Shown here in pieces: positions 1 to 5,055 of a stretch of DNA of 5,055 bases. The stretch is from contig CALBRY010000291.1 in NCBI GenBank assembly GCA_937927665.1, positions 1 to 5,055 on the forward strand. The letters are read 5' to 3'. The translations under genes were made by a program, and so were the position numbers. The notes below the pieces were generated by a model that saw only the letters and a list, made by a program, of their open reading frames with translations, had not been told where the DNA came from and searched no databases. Position 1 is the stretch's first letter; each line of letters starts with the position of its first letter. The DNA is from an uncultured Chloroflexota bacterium. GTDB lineage: Bacteria; Chloroflexota; Anaerolineae; Aggregatilineales; Phototrophicaceae.

Positions 1-76
1 CCGCCGCGCTGATGATGCCGCCGACGATCGTCGGATACTTCTCCAGTATTGCTGGTTGATAACGGAAAATCGTCAC
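1..76 (-). CDS. Partial CDS, N-terminal 25 codons; possible B3/4-domain (PheRS beta B3/B4-like) protein
   Basis: Only the start of this gene is in the window; it runs off the left edge. The visible protein begins (V/M)TIFRYQPAILEKYPTIVGG and continues IISAA. A short beta strand, then a helix ending in YP, then a hydrophobic G-rich strand resembles, from memory, the beginning of stand-alone B3/4-domain proteins. These are related to the B3/B4 editing region of phenylalanyl-tRNA synthetase beta, and some act on or bind tRNA-linked substrates. With 25 residues this is a weak family call. I chose the GTG start at 76 because GAGG lies seven bases before it. It begins 35 bases after the carboxyltransferase stop codon, so co-transcription with that gene is likely. 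The same frame stays open upstream to an ATG at 157, which would overlap the carboxyltransferase end by 46 bases, but that ATG has no good ribosome binding site. Confidence 0.5.
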   Translation of the reverse strand, partial: MTIFRYQPAILEKYPTIVGGIISAA

Positions 77-111
77 GCGTATGCCTCGCTCCTCATTGTG
101 GATCAGGTGGA

Positions 112-1725
112 TTACATGCGGAATGTCCCGTAGCGCGGCGCGGGTTGAGTTTGCCATTCGCCGCCCGCACTGATTGATAACCCGACGCTGAGCGCCCGCC
201 GTGTATCACGCGGATCGATCAGCCCATCATCCCATAAGCGGGCAGTCGCGTAATACGGATCGCTCTCCTGCTCAAATTTGGCAATCGTCATGGCGCGCAG
301 AATTTCGATTTGAGATTGATCGGGTTCTTGTCCGCGTTTGCGTGCTGCTTCTTCGGTGATGATCGCCAATACGCCTGCCGCCTGCTCCGCGCCCATCACG
401 GCAATTCGACTGCTGACCCATGCGAACAACAGGCGCGGATCATAAGCGCGTCCGCACATGGCGTAATTGCCTGCGCCGTATGATCCGCCCACCAAGACGG
501 TGAACTGCGGTACGGTGCTGTTGGCGACGGCGTTGATCATTTTTGAGCCGTGCTTGATGATGCCGCCTTCTTCGTAAGCGCGACCGACCATAAAACCGGT
601 GATGTTCTGCACATACAGAATCGGCACACGCTCTTGATTACACAGTTGGATAAACTGCGCCGCCTTCTCGGCGCTCTGGCTGAACAGCACCCCGTTGTTG
701 CTGACGATTCCGACCGGATAGCCGTCAAGGTGCGCGTGACCACACACCAATGTTGAGCCGTAATCCGGCTTGAACTCCATGAAGCGCGATCCGTCGATGA
801 TTCGGGCGAGAACTTCGCGCATATCGAGCGGCTGGCGGATGGTATCGATCGGCACGATGCCGAGGAGTTCTTCGGGATCATAGCAGGGGAGTTCGGGTGT
901 GCGGCGGTTGATGGCGGCGGCTTTATGCCAATTTAAACGGGCGACGATTTCGCGTCCGATTCGGATCGCGTCGGTGTCGTTATCGGCTAGATAATCTGCC
1001 AAGCCGGATACGCGGGCGTGCATCGCCGCGCCGCCGAGCGATTCTTCATCTACTTCTTCGCCTGTCGCCATTTTGACGAGCGGCGGTCCGCCGAGAAAGG
1101 CGAGGGCTTGATCGCGTACAAATACGGTGTAATCGGATAAACCGGGGATGTAGGCGCCGCCCGCCGTGCTGTTGCCGAATACGAGCGAGATTTGCGGGAT
1201 TCCCTGTGCGCTCATGCGCGCTTGATTGGCGAACCCGCGCCCACCTTCAACGAATAATTCGGCTTGATGGGGGAGATTCGCGCCGCCGGACTCGACCAGA
1301 TAGAGACAGGGGAGTCGATTAACTGCGGCGATCTCTTGAGCGCGCAAGCTCTTTTCGACGGTGATGGGGTAGGACGTGCCGCCTTTGATCGTCGCCTCGT
1401 TGGTGAGGATCATGCACTCGACGCCGCTCACCGTTCCGATGCCGTTCACCGATCCCGCGCCGGGGGTTTCATCGTTGTACATGCCCCACGCGGCGAGCGT
1501 GCTTAACTCCAGAAATGGCGTTCCGGGGTCGAGGAGCAGTTCGACACGTTCGCGGGGCAGGAGTTTCCCGGCTTCGAGGTGCTTTTTGACGGCGCGATCA
1601 CTGCCTCCGGCGCGCACTTTCGCTTGACGCTCGTGCAGTGTTTGCACAAGCTGGCGATTGTGCGCGTCATTGGCGCGAAACTCGTCACTGGTGATGCTGA
1701 TCTGAGACTGAAGTTTGTTGGTCAC
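112..1725 (-). CDS. Acyl-CoA carboxylase carboxyltransferase (beta) subunit, methylcrotonyl-CoA carboxylase type
   Basis: This is the carboxyltransferase subunit of a cytosolic biotin-dependent acyl-CoA carboxylase, moving CO2 from carboxybiotin to an acyl-CoA. The 537 residues are normal for the family. The N-terminal half has GKLLPRERVELLLDPGTPF (53-71), GSVNGIGTVSGVECM (91-105) and the crotonase-fold glycine motif NSTAGGAYIP (185-194), followed by GGPPLVKMATGEEV (212-225). The C-terminal half has NNGVLFSQSAEKAAQFIQLC (343-362), NITGFMVGR (374-382) and the second oxyanion-hole motif GGSYGAGNYAMCGRAY (413-428). It ends in FRM, as methylcrotonyl-CoA carboxylase beta subunits do. These features place it in the MCC/geranyl-CoA carboxylase branch rather than with propionyl-CoA carboxylase. 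MCC would act in leucine breakdown, but the exact substrate is inferred, and geranyl-CoA or another branched acyl-CoA remains possible. The start is GTG with a weak GGA seven bases upstream; the N-terminus aligns well with family members, so I keep it. The biotin carboxylase/BCCP partner is not in the window. Confidence 0.93.
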   Translation of the reverse strand: MTNKLQSQISITSDEFRANDAHNRQLVQTLHERQAKVRAGGSDRAVKKHLEAGKLLPRERVELLLDPGTPFLELSTLAAWGMYNDETPGAGSVNGIGTVSGVECMILTNEATIKGGTSYPITVEKSLRAQEIAAVNRLPCLYLVESGGANLPHQAELFVEGGRGFANQARMSAQGIPQISLVFGNSTAGGAYIPGLSDYTVFVRDQALAFLGGPPLVKMATGEEVDEESLGGAAMHARVSGLADYLADNDTDAIRIGREIVARLNWHKAAAINRRTPELPCYDPEELLGIVPIDTIRQPLDMREVLARIIDGSRFMEFKPDYGSTLVCGHAHLDGYPVGIVSNNGVLFSQSAEKAAQFIQLCNQERVPILYVQNITGFMVGRAYEEGGIIKHGSKMINAVANSTVPQFTVLVGGSYGAGNYAMCGRAYDPRLLFAWVSSRIAVMGAEQAAGVLAIITEEAARKRGQEPDQSQIEILRAMTIAKFEQESDPYYATARLWDDGLIDPRDTRRALSVGLSISAGGEWQTQPAPRYGTFRM

Positions 1726-1773
1726 GAAAAAATCCGAGTGTCTAATAATCTAATCACCGTTAAATAAAAGCAC

Positions 1774-1802
1774 AGGATAACGTTTCTCGCAAATCGCGTC
1801 AA
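1774..1802 (-). promoter_or_regulatory. Candidate sigma70-type promoter for the carboxyltransferase gene
   Basis: On the minus strand TTGACG (1802-1797, five of six to TTGACA) is followed after exactly 17 bases by TATCCT (1779-1774, four of six to TATAAT). Transcription would start near 1767, giving a leader of about 40 bases before the GTG at 1725. The spacing and position are good, but the -10 box is only moderate and the region is AT-rich, so chance matches are easy. Confidence 0.35.
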
Positions 1803-1943
1803 AAAGTGAAAAGAACGTATCAGGATTTCGTAAAGAAAAGCGCGATCCGCGATAATTTCCTATCAATATTTGGGGGGTACACAAATGGGGATGTGAGAGT
1901 AAAATACCTAAAGTTTTGTGCATATCCGACATAGAGCGCAATC

Positions 1944-1949
1944 TATAAT
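1944..1949 (+). promoter_or_regulatory. Candidate -10 box for the kimA-like gene
   Basis: A perfect TATAAT lies upstream of the transporter gene. No recognisable -35 box sits 16-19 bases before it (the best match, TTGTGC at 1916-1921, is 22 bases away), and there is no extended -10 TG. If used, it would start transcription near 1956 and give a leader of about 260 bases, which would include all three hairpins noted in this region. Confidence 0.25.
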
Positions 1950-1960
1950 GGCATGTCGCG

Positions 1961-1976
1961 GGCGGTTTCAACTGCC
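1961..1976 (+). other. Small hairpin at the predicted 5' end of the kimA leader
   Basis: GGCGGT (1961-1966) can pair with ACTGCC (1971-1976), with one G-U pair, around a TTCA loop. It is followed by a pyrimidine-rich stretch. It lies a few bases after the predicted transcript start from the TATAAT at 1944. It could stabilise the transcript end or be incidental; six pairs are not strong evidence. Confidence 0.25.
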
Positions 1977-2003
1977 TATTTCCTCAGATTTTCTTTCGTG
2001 TCC

Positions 2004-2018
2004 CCGCGTGCTTCGCGG
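2004..2018 (+). other. Short GC hairpin in the kimA leader
   Basis: CCGCG (2004-2008) and CGCGG (2014-2018) form a perfect five-pair stem with the loop TGCTT. There is no T run after it, so it is not a terminator. At this length it may be chance, but it adds to the impression of a structured leader. Confidence 0.25.
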
Positions 2019-2122
2019 CTGGATCATCCCATCTACCTACAAGACAATCCACCGAGCGCACTTCCAGCGTCCCCCGTGAATTAGGCAAAATATCTAAATA
2101 CGAAGTTTCGATTCTTGTCAGC

Positions 2123-2149
2123 TTTCATGTACGCATTTGGCGCATGAAG
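2123..2149 (+). other. Bulged hairpin (inverted repeat TTCATG...CATGAA) in the kimA leader
   Basis: TTCATG (2124-2129) pairs perfectly with CATGAA (2143-2148). Inside it CGC (2132-2134) pairs with GCG (2140-2142), leaving a two-base TA bulge and an ATTTG loop; T2123-G2149 adds a wobble pair. The result is about nine or ten pairs ending about 68 bases before the transporter start codon. No T run follows, so this is not an intrinsic terminator. It could be part of a leader RNA structure or, as DNA, an operator with six-base arms. Confidence 0.4.
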
Positions 2150-2201
2150 TGATGCAATTATTGGCTTGAAACTGCCCCGCATCCACACACATTTTCCCCG
2201 G

Positions 2202-2208
2202 GGGGGAG
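2202..2208 (+). promoter_or_regulatory. Ribosome binding site deciding the kimA-like start
   Basis: GGAG (2205-2208), inside a G-rich stretch that continues as AGAGGG, stands eight bases before the ATG at 2217. It supports this ATG over the in-frame TTG at 2166, which has no purine-rich site before it. Confidence 0.65.
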
Positions 2209-2216
2209 AGGGTTCT

Positions 2217-4319
2217 ATGGCTATTGACGTTAAGCGCCTGTTGTTTGGTAGACGATTGGATACAAATGATTTACCACATCAGGCGATTAGTAAACCTGTT
2301 GGGTTAGCAGTATTCGCGTCGGATGCGCTTTCGAGTACGGCATACGCGACAGAAGAAATCCTGATCATTCTCTCGATGGCAGTCGGCGGCGGGGCACTGA
2401 TCTGGGTAAACGGCGGGACAATTCTCGGTATGTCGATCCCGATCGCGCTTGGAATCGCCGTGCTGTTGGCGATTGTGACGATCAGCTATCGTCAGACGAT
2501 CTTCGCGTATCCGAACGGCGGCGGTGCCTATATCGTCGCACGCGATAATTTTGGCGAAATTCCGGCGCAAGTCGCAGGAGCGGCACTGCTCACCGACTAT
2601 ATTCTCACAGTTGCAGTGTCGATTTCGTCGGGTGTCGCGCAGATAGTCTCGGCATTCCCTGAAGTGAGCGCTTACCGGGTTCACATCGCGCTTGCCGTGA
2701 TCGGGCTTATGACGATCGTTAACTTGCGTGGTGTTAAGGAAAGCGGACGGATTTTTGCGATCCCGACGTATTTCTTCCTCGGTATGATGTTCCTGACGCT
2801 GATTGTTGGCTTCATCCGCACCGCAACAGGTGGATTGCCACAGGTGACAGGCGTTGAACCGATCCATCATACAACTACCGAAGCACTCGGTTTGTTCCTT
2901 GTGCTGCGTGCTTTCTCGTCCGGGTGTACTGCGCTGACAGGCATTGAGGCGATCTCGAACGGGATCACCGCTTTCAAGAAGCCGCGCAGTCGCAACGCCG
3001 CCATTACTTTGGTGTGGATGAGTACGATTCTGATCACGCTGTTCCTCGGCATCACGTTTATCGCCAACCAGATTCACGCGATCCCCAGCCATCAAGAAAC
3101 CGTTATCTCTCAGATGGGGCGTACGGTTTTTGGGGAAGGCAGCCTGATGTATTACCTGCTGCTTGCCGGAACTGCGCTCATTTTGTTGATGGCGGCGAAT
3201 ACCAGTTATGCCGACTTTCCACGATTGGCAGCATTGAGTGCGGGTGATGGTTTCTTGCCGCGCCAGCTTACCTATCGCGGCGGACGGCTCGTGTTTTCGT
3301 GGGGAATTGTCGGCTTGGCATTCTTCGCGTCGATTCTGGTGTTTGTCTTTAACGCGAGCGTGACTAACCTGATCCCGCTATACGCGATTGGCGTATTTCT
3401 CAGCTTTACGATCTCGCAGTCCGGTATGGTTGTTCACATGCGGCGCGTCGGTCGGCTCAAGCCGGGTGAAAGCAAGCAGGGACTTGAGGCAGAGATTCAT
3501 TACGATAAGCGTTGGCGGCTCAAGATGGCGATCAGCGCCGTTGGAGCGGTGTCTACCTTTATCGTGATGATCGTATTTGCGATCACCAAATTTACCACCG
3601 GTGCATGGTTCATTATCGTCCTGGTGCCTGCGTTGGTTTTGGTGTTCTTCCGCATTCACGGTCACTACAAAGAAGTTGCGCATCGTCTCAGCCTTCAGAG
3701 CGTGACGCCGCTGGATGCTGAAGCGCGCAATGTGCAGACGCTTGTGTTGATCGACGATATTCACGCCGAAACGGTGCGGATGATCAACTTTGCCAAATCG
3801 CTCAAGGGCGATTGGAAGGCGATCCATATCGGGACGAACCCGGATAAAGAGGCAAAGGTACGCCGTAAGTGGGAGAAACGCTTCGGGGGTGAAGGTGAAC
3901 TTGTCGTCGTGCCGTCACCGTTCCGCCTATTGGCTGAACCGCTCGAAGATTACATCAACCAGATCCGCGAGGAACAGCCGAATACGTTTGTCCATATCGT
4001 GATCGGTCATCTGGTGATGGATACGTTCTGGGAACAGGCGCTCCATCAGAACAGCGCTTTCTTGTTCAACCTATCGTTGAGCCGGATTGAAGGCGTGGTT
4101 GTGACCACGGTGCCGTATCAGATTCATCACCTGAAAGATGGTCTGCCTGATGATGACGAGGCACAGCCGCATACCGATCCTTCACAGGTGACGACGAATG
4201 AAAATGGCGCTCCGCTGCACGGCGCGGCATCGCAGATCAAGGAAGTTGCGGACGCGCACGCCAAGCGCACCACGCCGGTTCAGCCGGTCGAACCTGAGCC
4301 GCCGCCGAAATCGGAATAG
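2217..4319 (+). CDS. kimA: KimA-type potassium transporter (APC superfamily permease), c-di-AMP-target family
   Basis: This is a 700-residue inner-membrane transporter of the amino acid-polyamine-organocation superfamily, closely resembling Bacillus subtilis KimA (YdaO), a proton-coupled K+ uptake protein inhibited by c-di-AMP. About twelve hydrophobic segments lie roughly at 29-56, 67-90, 117-147, 155-170, 180-200, 222-247, 262-284, 309-328, 358-379, 381-404, 438-456 and 462-478. Residues aligning with the KimA ion site are all present: D36 and Y43 in ASDALSSTAY, Y128/T131/S135 in DYILTVAVS, T241 and E244 in ALTGIEAISN, and Y389 in LIPLYAIGVF. A cytosolic domain (about 500-640, universal-stress-protein-like in KimA) includes the shared HQNSAFL motif (610-616) and ends in VPYQIHHLK. 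A polar, acidic and proline-rich tail (641-700) follows and is absent from Bacillus KimA (607 residues). With the ATG at 2217, D36 and Y43 have the same numbers as in Bacillus, which supports that start; an in-frame TTG at 2166 would add 17 residues. The gene is monocistronic, bounded by a long leader and a strong terminator. K+ as substrate is inferred from homology; another cation or an amino acid cannot be excluded. Confidence 0.88.
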   Translation: MAIDVKRLLFGRRLDTNDLPHQAISKPVGLAVFASDALSSTAYATEEILIILSMAVGGGALIWVNGGTILGMSIPIALGIAVLLAIVTISYRQTIFAYPNGGGAYIVARDNFGEIPAQVAGAALLTDYILTVAVSISSGVAQIVSAFPEVSAYRVHIALAVIGLMTIVNLRGVKESGRIFAIPTYFFLGMMFLTLIVGFIRTATGGLPQVTGVEPIHHTTTEALGLFLVLRAFSSGCTALTGIEAISNGITAFKKPRSRNAAITLVWMSTILITLFLGITFIANQIHAIPSHQETVISQMGRTVFGEGSLMYYLLLAGTALILLMAANTSYADFPRLAALSAGDGFLPRQLTYRGGRLVFSWGIVGLAFFASILVFVFNASVTNLIPLYAIGVFLSFTISQSGMVVHMRRVGRLKPGESKQGLEAEIHYDKRWRLKMAISAVGAVSTFIVMIVFAITKFTTGAWFIIVLVPALVLVFFRIHGHYKEVAHRLSLQSVTPLDAEARNVQTLVLIDDIHAETVRMINFAKSLKGDWKAIHIGTNPDKEAKVRRKWEKRFGGEGELVVVPSPFRLLAEPLEDYINQIREEQPNTFVHIVIGHLVMDTFWEQALHQNSAFLFNLSLSRIEGVVVTTVPYQIHHLKDGLPDDDEAQPHTDPSQVTTNENGAPLHGAASQIKEVADAHAKRTTPVQPVEPEPPPKSE

Positions 4320-4337
4320 CGTGATCTAGAGGAATCC

Positions 4338-4368
4338 AAAAGGACTGGCGGCTGCCAGTCCTTTTTTT
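4338..4368 (+). terminator. Strong intrinsic terminator, likely bidirectional, between convergent genes
   Basis: The stem GGACTGGC/GCCAGTCC is eight perfect pairs with a GGCT loop. It is extended by AAAA on the left pairing with T on the right, and followed by seven T (4362-4368). It starts 19 bases after the transporter stop codon. Read on the minus strand, the same stem is followed by TTTT, so it can also stop the convergent histidine kinase transcript, whose stop codon is 29 bases to its right. Confidence 0.92.
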
Positions 4369-4396
4369 ATGCGTTTTCTCAGTTAAGCGTTTAGGC

Positions 4397-5055
4397 TTAC
4401 GCGCTTTCTTCTGCTGTCGAGGTCGGCAGGGTGACATGGAATGTTGATCCGTGACCGATGCGGCTTTCTAACCCGATCTGTCCGTGATGTGCATCAATCA
4501 AGCGCTTGACGATGGCTAAGCCCAAACCTGTCCCTTCGATGCTTTCGTTTTCCGCATTTCGCACCCGGTAAAAGCGATCGAAGATGCGTGCTTGATCCTG
4601 CGGGCTGATGCCAACGCCCGTATCTTGTACGGCTACACGGATGCGGTTATCGCGTGTTTCTGCCGATACGCGGATTTTGCCTTCTGGCGGCGTGTATTTG
4701 ATGGCATTCATGATCAAGTTATTGAAGATTTGCCCCAAACGCGCCGGATCGCCCGCGACTTTCGGCAAATTATCCGGCACTTCGATTTCGACCACAATCT
4801 GTTTGGAATCGGCGGCGGAGCGCGCAGTTTCCATACATTCGTCGATGACGGATGCTATGGAGGTTGGCTCGATATGGAGCTGCATCCCGCTTTCGATCTT
4901 CGCTAGGTCGAGCAGGTCTTCGATTAAGCGGCGCATACGCCCGATCGAACGCGCAAGCATGCCGATATAGCGCTGTCCGCGTTCATCAACCGTGTTGTGC
5001 AGCGTGAGCAGTTCCACATAGCCCATCATCACCATGAGTGGCTGGCGAAGGTCAT
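4397..5055 (-). CDS. Sensor histidine kinase, C-terminal part (HisKA and HATPase domains), 5' end outside the window
   Basis: The visible 218 residues are the transmitter core of a two-component sensor kinase. They begin DLRQPLMVMMGYVELL; the two bases before this (AT on the minus strand) fit a CAT codon, so the window cuts inside the likely phosphoacceptor histidine of an HDLRQP H-box. The second dimerisation helix follows (RMRRLIEDLLDLAKIESG, about 39-56 of the visible part). The ATP-binding domain has the N box (NNLIMNAIKYTPPEG, about 111-125), G1 box (DTGVGI, about 144-149), F box (IFDRFYRVRN, 157-166) and G2 box (GTGLGLAI, about 174-181). It closes with a normal GHGSTFHVTLP strand and a short tail. 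All catalytic boxes look intact, so it should be active. What it senses is unknown because the N-terminal sensor region is missing here. No response regulator is visible; it is convergent with the transporter gene and there is no sign of a functional tie. Confidence 0.93.
   Translation of the reverse strand, partial: DLRQPLMVMMGYVELLTLHNTVDERGQRYIGMLARSIGRMRRLIEDLLDLAKIESGMQLHIEPTSIASVIDECMETARSAADSKQIVVEIEVPDNLPKVAGDPARLGQIFNNLIMNAIKYTPPEGKIRVSAETRDNRIRVAVQDTGVGISPQDQARIFDRFYRVRNAENESIEGTGLGLAIVKRLIDAHHGQIGLESRIGHGSTFHVTLPTSTAEESA

Larger units (their letters stand above)
1726..2216. other. Divergent intergenic region and kimA leader, no convincing gene
   Basis: About 490 bases lie between the divergent starts of the carboxyltransferase gene and the KimA-like gene. 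The left part (about 1726-1950) is AT-rich and holds a sigma70-like promoter candidate facing left and a perfect TATAAT facing right. The right part contains three possible hairpins (1961-1976, 2004-2018 and 2123-2149) and a run of seven G just before the transporter start. A 73-codon open frame on the minus strand (1971 down to 1750) has no recognisable family and no good ribosome binding site, so I do not call it. I see no tRNA, rRNA or CRISPR repeat and no transposon end here. Confidence 0.7.

Noticed and set aside
1750..1971. A 73-codon open frame on the minus strand in the intergenic region
   Set aside because: No recognisable motif, no clear ribosome binding site, and it overlaps the likely promoter region of the carboxyltransferase gene. 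An open frame of this length is easily produced by chance.
2015..2026. GCGGCTGGATCA, identical to 12 bases near the 3' end of 16S rRNA
   Set aside because: The match stops before the anti-Shine-Dalgarno CCTCC (here TCCCATC), and the upstream sequence does not match the 16S helix 45 region. It is most likely coincidence, not an rRNA fragment.
2101..2110. CGAAGTTTCG palindrome considered as a LexA-type operator
   Set aside because: The arms and spacing do not match the Bacillus-type CGAAC-N4-GTTCG site or the E. coli type. A ten-base imperfectly supported palindrome is expected by chance.
2166..2216. TTG at 2166 as the transporter start, adding 17 residues
   Set aside because: It has no ribosome binding site and the added residues (KLPRIHTHFPRGGEG) do not look like the family N-terminus. 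The ATG at 2217 has a purine-rich site and gives the same residue numbering as Bacillus KimA at D36 and Y43.
2304..3095. A 263-codon open frame antisense to the transporter gene
   Set aside because: It lies wholly opposite a well-conserved membrane protein gene. Its product is highly charged and rich in R, D, N, C and H without any family pattern, as expected for a shadow of membrane-protein codons.
3378..3827. A 149-codon open frame antisense to the transporter gene
   Set aside because: Also opposite the KimA-like gene, with a composition (H, D, R rich) typical of an antisense shadow and no recognisable domain.

Overview
The window carries two complete genes and two genes cut by its edges. 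Overall composition is moderately GC-rich with AT-richer intergenic DNA. The protein repertoire (an MCC-type acyl-CoA carboxylase carboxyltransferase, a KimA-type potassium transporter with a long tail, and a sensor kinase) fits a free-living aerobic or facultative bacterium. A member of Chloroflexota is my best guess, but this rests only on the general look of the proteins and no marker gene is present.

Layout. On the minus strand at the left, a complete carboxyltransferase (beta) subunit of a biotin-dependent acyl-CoA carboxylase occupies 1725 down to 112. The first 25 codons of a second minus-strand gene, possibly a B3/4-domain protein, follow it from 76 to the window edge. A divergent intergenic region of about 490 bases (1726-2216) holds a candidate promoter for the carboxylase, and a long leader with several hairpins for the gene to its right. 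From 2217 to 4319 on the plus strand lies a complete 700-residue KimA-like K+ transporter with every ion-site residue I could compare conserved. A strong intrinsic terminator that reads in both directions (4338-4368) separates it from a convergent minus-strand histidine kinase. Of that kinase only the C-terminal 218 residues are visible, and the window ends inside the codon that should encode the phosphoacceptor histidine.

How the genes relate. Nothing links the carboxylase, the transporter and the kinase functionally. They are three transcription units in divergent and convergent arrangement. The carboxylase and the B3/4-like gene probably share a transcript, being 35 bases apart. The biotin carboxylase/carrier partner of the carboxylase and the response regulator of the kinase are outside the window.

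I do not see an undescribed multi-gene system. The part most worth following up is the KimA leader. KimA is a known c-di-AMP target and its Bacillus gene is controlled by the ydaO c-di-AMP riboswitch. Here the leader has a clear hairpin and two scraps that faintly resemble the two halves of that riboswitch, but no convincing complete aptamer.
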